This document shows positions 11,856 through 23,244 of a stretch of 64,000 nucleotides of DNA, in pieces. The position numbers were made by a program, and so were the translations under genes. The stretch comes from JAEUPI01 sp963814435. GTDB taxonomy: Bacteria > Pseudomonadota > Gammaproteobacteria > Burkholderiales > Burkholderiaceae_C. The notes beneath the pieces were generated by a model. The model ran no database searches. It saw nothing but the letters and a program-made list of their open reading frames with translations, and had not been told where the DNA came from. The first letter of the stretch is position 1; each line of letters opens with the position of its first letter. Where the stretch lies: assembly GCA_963814435.1 (NCBI GenBank), contig CAWFCV010000016.1:62001-126000 (forward strand), read 5' to 3'.

Positions 11856-13154
11856 ATGGTCCCCCACCTCATCACCGCGCTGAACGGCCCGATCAACGAG
11901 CTCGAGCAGCGCATCCTCGAGTCCATGCCGGCCATCGAGCGCTGGTTCAGGCTCGAGTGGATGGAGCACACGCCGCCGTTCTACACCTCGGTGGATATCC
12001 GCAATGCGGGCTTCAAGCTGGCGCCGGTGGACACCAACCTGTTTCCCGGCTGGCTTCAACAATCTGACGCCCGAGATGCTGCCGCTGGCCGTGCAGGCGG
12101 CGATGGCGGCGATCGAGAAGATCTGCCCCGAAGCCAAGAACCTGCTGCTGATCCCGAGAGCGGCATACCCGCAATACGTTCTATCTGTCGAACGTGCAGC
12201 GCCTGATGCGCATCTTCCACCAGGCCGGGTTGAACGTGCGGCTGGGCACACTCGACGAGGCGATCAAGGCGCCGACCCAGCTGGCGCTGCCCGATGGCGG
12301 CGAACTGACGCTCGAGCCGCTGGTGCGCACCCGCGGGCGCCTGGGACTGAAGGATTTCGACCCGTGCACGATCCTGCTCAACAACGACCTGTCGTCCGGC
12401 ATCCCCAAGGTGCTGCGAGGGTCTGCACGAGCAGTATCTGCTGCCGCCGCTGCACGCCGGCTGGGCCGTGCGCCGCAAGAGCCGGCACTTCCGCAGCTAC
12501 GACGAGGTGTCCAAGAAGTTCGCCAAGTTGCTCGGCATGGACCCATGGCTGATCAATCCGATGGCCGCGCACTGCGGCAAGGTCGACTTCGACGCCAGCG
12601 AGGGGCTCGACTGCGTGCGCGGCCACACCGAGGCGCTGCTGACCAAGCTGCGGCGCAAGTACAAGGAGTTCGGCATCAGCGAGAAGCCCTTCGTCGTCGT
12701 CAAGGCCGACAACGGCACCTACGGCATGGGCATCATGACCGTGCGCGACGCCAAGGAGCTCGACGAGATCAACCGCCGCACGCGCAACAAGATGAGCGTC
12801 GTGAAGGATGGCCAGCAGGTCAGCGAAGTGATCATCCAGGAAGGCGTGCCGACCTACGAGCGGATCAACGACGCGGTGGCCGAGCCGGTGGTCTACATGA
12901 TCGACCGCTACGTGGTCGGCGGCTTCTACCGCGTGCATGCCGAGCGCGGCATCGACGAGAACCTCAACGCGCCGGGCTCGAGCTTCGTGCCGCTGGCCTT
13001 CGCCGAGAGCCATCACCTGCCCAAACTGGGCGAGAAGCCCGGCGTCAGCGCGCCCAACCGCTTCTACATGTACGGCGTGATCGGGCGCCTGGCGATGCTG
13101 GCGGCCAGCTACGAACTCGAGGCCACCGACCCCGACGCCGAAGTCTACGAGTAG
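11856..13154 (+). CDS. gshA: Glutamate-cysteine ligase, Acidithiobacillus-type (frame broken)
   Basis: The protein resembles the proteobacterial GshA type that is distinct from E. coli GshA. Segments such as WMEHTPPFYTSVDIRNAGFK, VDTNLFPG, SSGIPKVLR and KADNGTYGMGIMTV are visible. It makes gamma-glutamylcysteine, the first step of glutathione synthesis; gshB, for the second step, lies 4 kb downstream. The frame shifts near 12050, 12165 and 12418, each by one extra base, and otherwise reads through about 432 residues. The start ATG at 11856 gives MVPHLITALNGPINELE. Confidence 0.88.
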
Positions 13155-13245
13155 CCCGGCCGACTCGCTGGGCCATGCAGCCGGTTCACAGGCGCACAAT
13201 AGCCGCTTCGGCACGAAGGCCCGCGCACGAAACGGGTCATCTCCT

Positions 13246-15123
13246 GTGAGCAAGGCCTCCCACACCCCCGGCGCGGTTGCCGCGCTGACGCTCGGTGCGC
13301 TGGGTGTCGTGTACGGCGACATCGGCACGAGCCCGCTGTACGCGCTGAAGGAGGTGTTCCACGCCGGCCATGTGGCGCTCACGCACGCCAACATGCTGGG
13401 CGTGCTGTCGCTGATCTTCTGGACGATCACCGTGATCGTCTCGTTGAAGTACGTGCTGCTGATCCTGCGCGCCGACAACAACGGCGAGGGCGGCCTGATC
13501 GCGATGCTGGCGCTGGCCACGACGGCCGTGAAGGACCGACCTTCGCTGCGGCGCAAGCTGATGGTGGTGGGCCTGTTCGGCACCGCGATCTTCTATGGCG
13601 ACGGCGTCATCACGCCGGCGATCTCGGTGCTGTCGGCCGTGGAGGGCCTGCGCGTGGCCGCGCCGGCGCTCGATGCGTGGGTGATTCCGCTGACGCTCAT
13701 CGTGCTGACGCTGCTGTTCGCGGCGCAGCGCTACGGCACCGGCGGCATCGGCAAGACCTTCGGCCCGATCACGCTGATCTGGTTCATCGTGCTGATCGCG
13801 CTCGGCCTGCCGCACATCGTGGAGCAGCCCGAGGTGCTGGTCGCGCTGAACCCGGCGTATGCGATCGACTTCTTCCGGACGCAGCCGCAGATCGCCTTCA
13901 TCGCGCTGGGCGCGGTGGTGCTGGTGGTCACCGGCGGCGAGGCGCTGTACGCCGATCTCGGCCACTTCGGCAAGCTGCCGATCCGCATCGCCTGGTACGG
14001 CCTGGTGATGCCGGCGCTGGTGATCAACTACTTCGGCCAGGGCGCGATGCTGCTCGACAACCCGCAGGCGGTCGAGAATCCGTTCTACCTGATGGCTCCC
14101 GGCTGGGCGCAACTGCCGCTGGTCGTGCTGGCCACGGCCGCCACGGTGATCGCCTCGCAGGCGCTGATCACGGCCGCCTTCTCGGTCACCAAGCAGGCGA
14201 TCCAGCTCGGCCTGCTGCCGCGCATGAACATCCAGCACACCTCGGTGCGCGACACCGGTCAGATCTACGTGCCGTTCATCAACTGGAGCCTGTACGCGTT
14301 CATCGTGCTGGCGGTGATGCTGTTCCGGACGTCGTCGAACCTGGCCACTGCCTACGGCATCGCGGTGACGCTGGACATGACCATCACCACCGTGATGACC
14401 TTCTTCGTCATCCGCTACGGCTGGAAGTACCCGTTGCTGCTGTGCATCGCGGCCACCGGGTTCTTCTTCGTCGTCGACGTCGCGTTCTTCCTGTCCAACA
14501 TGCTCAAGATCATGTCCGGCGGCTGGTTCCCGCTGCTGATCGGCAGCGGCATGTTCATGCTGATGCTCACGTGGAAGCAGGGTCGCAAGCTGGTGAGCGA
14601 CCGGCTGCGCGACGACGCGATCGACCTCAAGGGTTTTCTCGAAGCGGTGTTCGTCAGTCCGCCGACGCGGGTGGAGGGCACCGCGGTGTTCCTGGTCGCC
14701 GATCCGGGGCTGACGCCGAACGCGCTGATGCACAACCTGAAGCACAACAAGGTGCTGCACGCGTACAACCTGTTCGTCAACGTGCGGCATCACGAGGTGC
14801 CGTGGGTCGGCTTCGACAGGCGCCTGACGCTGGAGCCGCTGGGGCACGACTGCTGGCAGGTGACGCTGAACTTCGGCTTCAAGAACGATCCCGACGTGCC
14901 CGAGGCGCTCAAGCTCCTGCAGGGCCGCGGCATCCCGTTGCCCGAGATGGACACCAGCTACTTCCTCAGCCGCGACATCGTGATGCCTTCGCTCGGAAAG
15001 GGCATGTCGCTGTGGCGCGAGAAGCTGTTCGCCGGCATGCACCGCAACGCCGCGGCGGCGGCCGACTTCCTGAACCTGCCGTCGAACCGGATCGTCGAAC
15101 TCGGCGGCAAGGTCGAGATCTGA
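13246..15123 (+). CDS. kup: Low-affinity potassium uptake protein Kup
   Basis: The 625-residue protein has about 12 transmembrane helices followed by a soluble C-terminal region, as in the KUP/HAK/KT family. The signature GVVYGDIGTSPLYAL lies near residue 22 and is followed by the conserved FYGDGVITPAISVLSA. It is a proton-coupled K+ importer in the inner membrane. Translation appears to start at GTG 13246, just after gshA. The frame is intact. Confidence 0.94.
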   Translation: MSKASHTPGAVAALTLGALGVVYGDIGTSPLYALKEVFHAGHVALTHANMLGVLSLIFWTITVIVSLKYVLLILRADNNGEGGLIAMLALATTAVKDRPSLRRKLMVVGLFGTAIFYGDGVITPAISVLSAVEGLRVAAPALDAWVIPLTLIVLTLLFAAQRYGTGGIGKTFGPITLIWFIVLIALGLPHIVEQPEVLVALNPAYAIDFFRTQPQIAFIALGAVVLVVTGGEALYADLGHFGKLPIRIAWYGLVMPALVINYFGQGAMLLDNPQAVENPFYLMAPGWAQLPLVVLATAATVIASQALITAAFSVTKQAIQLGLLPRMNIQHTSVRDTGQIYVPFINWSLYAFIVLAVMLFRTSSNLATAYGIAVTLDMTITTVMTFFVIRYGWKYPLLLCIAATGFFFVVDVAFFLSNMLKIMSGGWFPLLIGSGMFMLMLTWKQGRKLVSDRLRDDAIDLKGFLEAVFVSPPTRVEGTAVFLVADPGLTPNALMHNLKHNKVLHAYNLFVNVRHHEVPWVGFDRRLTLEPLGHDCWQVTLNFGFKNDPDVPEALKLLQGRGIPLPEMDTSYFLSRDIVMPSLGKGMSLWREKLFAGMHRNAAAAADFLNLPSNRIVELGGKVEI

Positions 15124-15132
15124 GCCGCGGCG

Positions 15133-15882
15133 TCAGTGCGCCGCGCGCAGGTGGACGACCTCGCCGACCGCCAGCGGCTGCCAGGCCGACGCATCGTCGT
15201 CGTCCAGCGGCTCGGAGGCCACCAGCGAACTGCGCGGTCCGCGCCGCCGGTACAACGTCGGCGGCGTGTCGTCGCTGCTCAGGCGAAAGGCGTAGATCTG
15301 CTCGCCGTCGGCCAGCGCCGCCGCGAACCGCAGTGGCTCGTGGATCCCGTGTTGGTGCATCAGCGCCGTCGTGAGATCGAATACGCGGCGCACGGCGTCG
15401 GGCGGCGACTCGCCGGCCTCGATGCGCGCCAGCGCCAGCAGGAACATCAGCTCCGAATCGGTGGCACCTTTGCGCGCCGCGTACAGCGTGTCGGGCAACT
15501 GTGCCTCGAGCGCGCGGCGCACGCGGGGGTAGCCGCCGATCTGGCCGTTGTGCATGAACAGCCACCGGCCGTGCCGGAAGGGGTGGCAGTTCTGCCGCGA
15601 GATGCCACCGCCGGTGGCCGCACGCACGTGCGCGAAGAACAGCCCCGAACGCACGGTGGCGGCCAGCGCCAGCAGGTTGTCGTCCGACCACGCCGGCATC
15701 ACCTCGCGGTACACCGCCGGCTCGGCGCGTTCGCCGTACCAGCCGATGCCGAAACCGTCGCCGTTGGTGACCGTGCGTGCCTGCTCGGCGCGCAACGACT
15801 GGCGCAGCAGCGAATGGCGCGGCTTGGCCACCAGCTCTTCAAGGAAGATCGGATCACCTCGATAGGCGATGAATCGGCACAT
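15133..15882 (-). CDS. Class II glutamine amidotransferase, YafJ-like
   Basis: The 249-residue protein begins MCRFIAYRG, leaving Cys2 as the N-terminal nucleophile after Met removal. Further family motifs are NGDGFGIGWYG, FFAHVRAATGG, QNCHPF, FMHNGQIGGY and ATDSEL. It contains only the glutaminase domain, as in YafJ and the related ergothioneine enzyme EgtC. No ergothioneine genes are visible nearby, so the substrate is unknown. It converges on kup, with 9 bases between the stops. Confidence 0.85.
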   Translation of the reverse strand: MCRFIAYRGDPIFLEELVAKPRHSLLRQSLRAEQARTVTNGDGFGIGWYGERAEPAVYREVMPAWSDDNLLALAATVRSGLFFAHVRAATGGGISRQNCHPFRHGRWLFMHNGQIGGYPRVRRALEAQLPDTLYAARKGATDSELMFLLALARIEAGESPPDAVRRVFDLTTALMHQHGIHEPLRFAAALADGEQIYAFRLSSDDTPPTLYRRRGPRSSLVASEPLDDDDASAWQPLAVGEVVHLRAAH

Positions 15883-15953
15883 GCGCGGCAGCCTCCTGCA
15901 CGAAGTTGTCGACCAAACCGAGCCTATCTTGAGCAGCCGGCTATCCTGCCGTG

Positions 15954-17123
15954 ATGCGTTCGCTGTACCGTGACTTTTCCCTCAGTGCCGTCGTCGCCGG
16001 CTTCGTCGCGGTGCTGGTGGGCTACACCAGCTCGGTGGCGATCGTCTTCCAGGCGTCGCAGGCGGTGGGTGCGTCGCCGGCGCACACCGTGTCGTGGCTC
16101 TGGGCGTTGGGCCTGGGCATGGGCGTCACCAGCATCGCCTTGTCGTGGTTCTATCGCCAGCCGGTGCTCACCGCCTGGTCCACGCCCGGCGCGGCGCTGA
16201 TCGCGGCCAGCAGCGGCGTTGGCCTGCCCGAGGCCGTCGGTGCGTTCGTCGTGTGCGCCGCCCTGTTGCTGCTCGCCGGCGCGACGCGCGCGTTCGAGCG
16301 CGTGATGGACCGCATCCCGCTGACGCTGTCCGCCGCGCTGCTGGCCGGCGTGCTGGCGCGCTTCGCGCTCGACGCGGCGCTGGCCACCCGCGACGCGCCG
16401 GCGCTGGTGGGCGCGATGGCGTTGGCCTACGTGCTCGGCCGCCGCTGCTGGCCGCGTTATGCGGTGCCCGGCGTGCTGGCAGCCGGCATTGCGTGGGCCA
16501 TGGCGCTCGGCAATCTGCACTGGCATGGCGTGGTGTGGGACTGGGCGACACCGTTGTGGACGGCGCCGGTGTTCAGCCTTTCGGCCACCCTGGGCCTGGG
16601 CCTGCCGCTGTTCGTGGTGACGATGGCGTCGCAGAACCTGCCCGGTGTGGCCGCCCAGCGTGCCAGCGGCTACACGACACCGGTGTCACCGCCCGTCGCA
16701 GTCACCGGATTCGCGTCGCTGCTGCTGGCGCCCGCTGGTGGTTATGCCTTCAACCTGGCGGCGATCACCGCCGCGATCTGCATGGGGCGCGAGGCGCATG
16801 ACGACCCGGCAAGGCGCTATGTCGCGGCCATCGTGGCGGGCGTGTTCTACATCGGCCTGGGCCTGGCCGCCGGTGCGGTCGTCGCTCTGCTGGCGGTGTT
16901 TCCGCGCGAGCTGGTGCTCGCCGTGGCCGGGCTCGCGCTGCTGTCGACCATCGGCGCCGGGTTGAGCCAGGCGATGAAGGTCGAATCGCAGCGCGACGCC
17001 GCGATGGTGACCTTCATCGTCACGCTGTCGGGCCTGAGTTTCGGCGGCATCGCCTCGGCCTTCTGGGGCGTGGTTGCCGGCGTGCTGGCGATGGCTGTGC
17101 AACACTGGCGGCCAATTCGCTGA
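15954..17123 (+). CDS. benE: Benzoate/H+ symporter, BenE family
   Basis: The 389-residue protein has about 11-12 hydrophobic segments and matches the BenE family, with FVAVLVGYTSSVAIVFQA near the N-terminus and MASQNLPGVAAQRASGY in the middle. BenE proteins import benzoate and similar aromatic acids, but no aromatic degradation genes lie nearby, so the true substrate may differ. A GTG three bases upstream is an alternative start. gshB follows after 11 bases. Confidence 0.85.
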   Translation: MRSLYRDFSLSAVVAGFVAVLVGYTSSVAIVFQASQAVGASPAHTVSWLWALGLGMGVTSIALSWFYRQPVLTAWSTPGAALIAASSGVGLPEAVGAFVVCAALLLLAGATRAFERVMDRIPLTLSAALLAGVLARFALDAALATRDAPALVGAMALAYVLGRRCWPRYAVPGVLAAGIAWAMALGNLHWHGVVWDWATPLWTAPVFSLSATLGLGLPLFVVTMASQNLPGVAAQRASGYTTPVSPPVAVTGFASLLLAPAGGYAFNLAAITAAICMGREAHDDPARRYVAAIVAGVFYIGLGLAAGAVVALLAVFPRELVLAVAGLALLSTIGAGLSQAMKVESQRDAAMVTFIVTLSGLSFGGIASAFWGVVAGVLAMAVQHWRPIR

Positions 17124-17134
17124 GCCGCCCTGCC

Positions 17135-18103
17135 ATGAAGCTGTTGTTCGTTGCCGACCCGCTGGAGTCGTTCAAGACCTACAAGGACACCACCTTCACG
17201 ATGATGCGTGAGGCGGCGCGGCGCGGCCACGAGCTGTGGGCCTGCGAGAGCGCCGATCTGGTGTGGCGGCGCGGCGCGCGTGTGGTGGCGCGCGGCGCCC
17301 GGGCGATCACGCTGACCGGCGACGAACACGCCTGGTTCAATGAACTCACCCGCGCCGAACTCGCGCTGGCCGATGTGCACGCAGTGTTGATGCGCAAGGA
17401 CCCGCCGTTCGACAGCGAGTACTTCTACGCCACCCACCTGCTGCAGCAGGCCGAACGCGAGGGTGCGCAGGTGTTCAACAAGCCAGCGTCGCTGCGCGAC
17501 CATCCGGAGAAACTCGCGATCCTGGAGTTTCCGCAATTCATCGCGCCGACGCTGGTCACCCGCCACCCCGAGGCGGTGCGGGCCTTTCATGCCGAGCATG
17601 GCGACATCATCCTGAAGCCGCTCGACGGCATGGGCGGCATGGGCATCTTCCGTGTCGCCGCCGATGGTCTGAACCTGGGCTCGATCGTCGAGACGCTCAA
17701 TCATCACGGCACGACCACCGTGATGGTGCAGCAGTACCTGAGCGAAATCGCGCAGGGCGACAAGCGGGTGCTGGTGATCGGTGGCGAGCCCGTGCCGTAT
17801 TGCCTGGCTCGCATTCCGCAGGGCAGCGAGATCCGCGGCAACCTGGCCGCCGGCGGCAAGGGCGTGGCGCGACCGCTGTCGGCGCGCGACCACGAGATCG
17901 CCGCGTCGCTCGGCGCCACGCTGGTGTCGCGCGGGCTGCTGCTGATCGGGCTGGACATCATCGGCGACAAACTCACCGAGATCAACGTCACCAGCCCGAC
18001 CTGTTTTCGCGAGATCACCGACCAGACCGGCTTCGACGTCGCGCGCGTGTTCATCGACGCGCTCGAGCGCGCGCTGGCGGCGCGCGCCGGCGCGCGCGGG
18101 TGA
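17135..18103 (+). CDS. gshB: Glutathione synthetase
   Basis: The 322-residue ATP-grasp ligase joins gamma-glutamylcysteine and glycine. It has the family N-terminus LLFVADPLESFKTYKDTT, the ATP-grasp loop LKPLDGMGGMGIFR and the C-terminal LTEINVTSPTCFREI. The length is normal. It is the natural partner of gshA at 11856, although four genes separate them. uup starts 9 bases after the stop. Confidence 0.95.
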   Translation: MKLLFVADPLESFKTYKDTTFTMMREAARRGHELWACESADLVWRRGARVVARGARAITLTGDEHAWFNELTRAELALADVHAVLMRKDPPFDSEYFYATHLLQQAEREGAQVFNKPASLRDHPEKLAILEFPQFIAPTLVTRHPEAVRAFHAEHGDIILKPLDGMGGMGIFRVAADGLNLGSIVETLNHHGTTTVMVQQYLSEIAQGDKRVLVIGGEPVPYCLARIPQGSEIRGNLAAGGKGVARPLSARDHEIAASLGATLVSRGLLLIGLDIIGDKLTEINVTSPTCFREITDQTGFDVARVFIDALERALAARAGARG

Positions 18104-18112
18104 CCTGACGCG

Positions 18113-19992
<1,880 letters not shown>

Positions 19993-19996
<4 letters not shown>

Positions 19997-20898
19997 CGCA
20001 CGCCATCCCGGCGCGCGCCCTGGTGCTGCTGGCGATCCTGACGTTGCTGTGGGGCACCAACTGGCCGCTGTTTCCGCTGGCCACGCGCGAGGTGTCGGTG
20101 TGGACCTTTCGCGCCGTCGCAGTGTTCGTCGCCGGGGCGACGCTGCTGGCGGTGGCGCGCCTGCGCGGCCAGTCGCTGGTGATTCCGCGCCGCCACTGGC
20201 GCACGATCGCCACCGCGACCTTCTTCTACCTCGTGATCTGGAACATCGCCAGCACCTACTCGGCGCTGTTGATCCCGTCGGGGCAGTCGGCGGTGCTGGG
20301 CTTCACGATGCCGCTGTGGTCGGCGCTGATCTCCTGGGCCGTGCTCGGCGAACGGCTGAGCGGGCGCTTGCTGATGGCCATCGCGCTCGGCGGCGCCAGC
20401 GTGGCGCTGCTGATGTCGCGCAGCTTCGGCGCCTACGCGCAGGCGCCGCTCGGACTGCTGCTCGGACTGCTGGCCGGCCTGGGCTGGGCCATCGGCACGC
20501 TGATCCTGCAACGCGGACGGGTCGAAGTGCCGGCGACGGTGCTGACCGGCTGGCAGCTGCTGATCACCGCGTTGCCGACGACGATCGGCGCACTCGTGTT
20601 CGGCGACGGCGCGTGGTTCATGCCGTCGTGGTCGTCGATCCTGGTGATCGGCTACATCGCGCTGGTGCCGATGTGCATCGGCAACCTGTGCTGGTTCTCG
20701 ATCGTCGGGCTGCTGCCGGCCAACGTGGCCGGCCTGTCGTCGATCCTGGTGCCGGTGGTGGCGATGATCTCCGGCGCGCTGATGCACGGCGAGCCGCTCG
20801 GTCCGGTGCAGTGGCTGGCGATGGCGTGCTGCGTCGGTGCGCTGTCGCTGGTGATGCTCAAACCGACCAGGCCGGCGTTGCCTGCCGACACGGCCTGA
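19993..20898 (+). CDS. EamA/DMT-family transporter
   Basis: The 301-residue membrane protein has about ten predicted helices in two EamA repeats (LTLLWGTNWPLFPLATREV in the first, SSILVPVVAMISGALMHGE in the second). The family exports amino acids, drugs or other metabolites. It overlaps uup by four bases (ATGA), suggesting translational coupling. The substrate cannot be read from sequence. Confidence 0.85.
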
Positions 20899-20910
20899 CG
20901 CGCCCGCGCC

Positions 20911-21660
20911 TCACCAGCGGCTGCGCAGCCAGCCGTCGGACGACGACGCCGCAGGGTGCGTGCGGCTGACGATCAGGCCGCCTTGCAGGTACAGCGCATT
21001 CAACAGGCGCATCGCGCGCTCGCGGTCCAGGCCCGGCCATTCGGCCATCTCGCGCAGATTGCAGGTGCGCCGGCGCAGGCGTTCGATCGCCACCGTCAGG
21101 ATGCTCGGCATGTCCAGTCCGCGCAGGTTCACGCCCGGCGCGACGCGATAGGCGGCGGTGCCGGCGATCTCGGGCAACAGCAGATCGCGCGCGCCGCGCA
21201 ATGCCATCTCCCACATCAGCGGCGACAGCGGCGAATAGTGCTCCAGCTCGCCGACCAGTGCGCGCTCGCGATGCCCGGGCGTGCGCAACAGCGCGGGTTC
21301 GACCTGCAGCACCTGCAGTTCGCTCAGGCGGCTGGCCAGGAACTGCGGCATCGGCACGGCACAGTGCACCAGGCGTTCCGACGGGAACAGCGTCAGCGGC
21401 ACCACGCGGTCGGCCCACTGGAGGTTGACCGTCAGCGGCCGTGCATGGCGCAGGCAGGCGGCCAGCACGTCGAGCACTTCGCTTTGCTTGCCGTGGCGTT
21501 CGAAGCGCTCCAGGTCCTGCAGCAGCGACGGGCTGAGCGACGACAGCCGCGTCGAGCCGGAATCGACGCTGCCGACGCGAACCAGGTCGTCGAGGTAACG
21601 CTGGAAGGCGCTGACCCGCATCAGATCGGGCTCGCCAAAAGGCAGGGTGGACTGGAACAT
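20911..21660 (-). CDS. Unrecognised conserved-looking protein
   Basis: This intact 249-residue frame has normal codon use. I do not recognise a family. It is soluble, with no signal peptide or membrane helix. The C-terminal ~70 residues (RLRRRTCNLREMAEWPGLDR, then AMRLLNALYLQGGLIV) look like a winged-helix-type fold. It lies between an EamA gene (convergent) and the mocR-like gene (same strand, 22 bases downstream of that gene's stop). It could be co-transcribed with the MocR regulator. Confidence 0.6.
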   Translation of the reverse strand: MFQSTLPFGEPDLMRVSAFQRYLDDLVRVGSVDSGSTRLSSLSPSLLQDLERFERHGKQSEVLDVLAACLRHARPLTVNLQWADRVVPLTLFPSERLVHCAVPMPQFLASRLSELQVLQVEPALLRTPGHRERALVGELEHYSPLSPLMWEMALRGARDLLLPEIAGTAAYRVAPGVNLRGLDMPSILTVAIERLRRRTCNLREMAEWPGLDRERAMRLLNALYLQGGLIVSRTHPAASSSDGWLRSRW

Positions 21661-21682
21661 GGGGATGTGAATCCGAATGTTA

Positions 21683-23155
21683 CTAGCCCGAAGACCCTTT
21701 GTAACCGTCGTCTCGGGAATTGCGCAATCCGCGCAGATCGTCTCTGACGCGTTCGAAGGCGCGCCAGAAGCGCGCGTCCTGTGCGCTGGCGAAGTTCACC
21801 CGCATCAGCGTTCCCGGGCGCGGCTCGGCGAAGAACAGACGCCCCGGTGCGATCAGCCAGCCCTCGGCGGCCAGGCGCTCGGCCAGCGCCTCGGTGTCGA
21901 CTCCGGTGTCGAGCCAGCCGAACAGACCTTGTGGTTCGGCCACGAAGCGGCAGCCGGCGTCCTGCGCCAGCCGGACCACTCGGGTGCGCGAGGCGGCCAG
22001 GCGGCCGGTCACGCGTTCGGCATGGCGGCGCAGCAGCCCCTGCTCGAGGCACCAGGCCACCGCACGCTCGAGGATGGCGGGGGTGGTCAGCGAACACAGC
22101 AGCTTGGTGTCGATGAAGCGGTCGACCAGCGCGCGCGGCGCCGCCAGCGCACCCACCCGCCAGTTCGGCGCCAGGATCTTGGAAAAGCCGGTCACGTACA
22201 CCGTGCGTTGCAGGCCGTCGAGCGCGGCCAGCCGCGGCGCATGCGCCGGTGCCAGCCAGGCGTAGGTGTCGTCCTCGACGATGATCAGGTCCGCGGCCTC
22301 GGCCAGCTGCAATACCTGGTGCGCCGCGGCCAGCGACAGCGATGCACCCGTGGGGTTGTGCAGCACCGACACCGTGACGTACAGGCGCGGCCGGTGCTCC
22401 GCGACCATCTTGCGCATCAACGCCACGTCGGGCCCGAGCGGGCCGCGCGGCACGGGCAGCAGCCGCATGCCCAGGCGCGTGAGCCGGGCGTGCTCGACCA
22501 CCCAGCCGGGTTCGTCGACCAGCACTGCGTCGCCGGGCGACAGCAGCGTGCGCGCGACGATGTCCAGCGCGTGCGTGGCGCCCACCGAAGTGACCAGCTG
22601 CTCGGGGCCGCAGGCGATGCCGAGTTCGTGGGTCAGCCGCCGCGCCAGCGCGGCGCGCAGCGACGAATCGCCGGCCGGCTCGCCATACCGCAGCGCGTCG
22701 TTCACATCGGTCATCGCGCGGCGCAGCGCTCGTTGCAGCAATGGCGCGTCGAGCCAGGTCTCGGGCAGGGTGCCCTGGCCCGGTCCGGGCAGCGAGGCCC
22801 GGGTGCGGAACATGCCGCGGATCAGCGCGGCCGCATCCAGTGGGGCGGGCAGTGCCAGTGGTGGCTCGCTGCGCGGCGCCGTCGCCGGTGCCACCGCCGA
22901 AGGGCGGACGTAGAAACCGCGCTGACGCCGCGCCTCGACCAGCCCCTGCGCCTGCAGTCGGTCGTACGCCGCCACCACCGTGCTCGGGCTCACGCCATGG
23001 GCCCGCGCGCATTCGCGCACCGATGGCAAGCGCGCGCCGGGCTGCAGGGCCCGCTGGCCGATGCGCTGCGCATAGTGCAGCGCCAGCTGTTCGCCCAGGG
23101 TGCCGCCGGGGCCGGGCGGCCCCGACGTGACGGGCGGGATGGTGGGGGCGTGCAT
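21683..23155 (-). CDS. MocR-family transcriptional regulator (GntR HTH plus aminotransferase-like domain)
   Basis: An N-terminal winged helix (ARLPSVRECARAHGVSPSTV) is fused to a fold-type I aminotransferase domain with the PLP lysine in VTGFSKILAPNWRVG. MocR regulators bind PLP or PLP-amino-acid adducts and usually control a divergently transcribed gene. Here the divergent operon at 23245 encodes an exporter and amino-acid enzymes, and a set of operator-like half-sites lies between. The ATG at 23155 (MHAPTIPPV) is chosen because it leaves the HTH at the usual position. The gene is intact at about 490 residues. Confidence 0.9.
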   Translation of the reverse strand: MHAPTIPPVTSGPPGPGGTLGEQLALHYAQRIGQRALQPGARLPSVRECARAHGVSPSTVVAAYDRLQAQGLVEARRQRGFYVRPSAVAPATAPRSEPPLALPAPLDAAALIRGMFRTRASLPGPGQGTLPETWLDAPLLQRALRRAMTDVNDALRYGEPAGDSSLRAALARRLTHELGIACGPEQLVTSVGATHALDIVARTLLSPGDAVLVDEPGWVVEHARLTRLGMRLLPVPRGPLGPDVALMRKMVAEHRPRLYVTVSVLHNPTGASLSLAAAHQVLQLAEAADLIIVEDDTYAWLAPAHAPRLAALDGLQRTVYVTGFSKILAPNWRVGALAAPRALVDRFIDTKLLCSLTTPAILERAVAWCLEQGLLRRHAERVTGRLAASRTRVVRLAQDAGCRFVAEPQGLFGWLDTGVDTEALAERLAAEGWLIAPGRLFFAEPRPGTLMRVNFASAQDARFWRAFERVRDDLRGLRNSRDDGYKGSSG

Positions 23156-23177
23156 CGCTGTGTGGCTTGCTCGGGCG

Positions 23178-23221
23178 ATACAGATGATCGATCTGTGCTG
23201 GCAAGTGTACTGAATCTGTAT
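23178..23221. promoter_or_regulatory. Candidate MocR operator
   Basis: Three copies of the half-site ATCTGT/ACAGAT lie between the divergent starts: ATACAGAT at 23178-23185, ATCTGT at 23191-23196 and ATCTGTAT at 23214-23221. The outer two are perfect inverted repeats. MocR proteins usually bind two or three such half-sites next to the promoter they control. The element is 23 bases from both the mocR and the transporter start codons. Confidence 0.6.
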
Positions 23222-23244
23222 TGCCATTGGGTCTAGACTGAACC

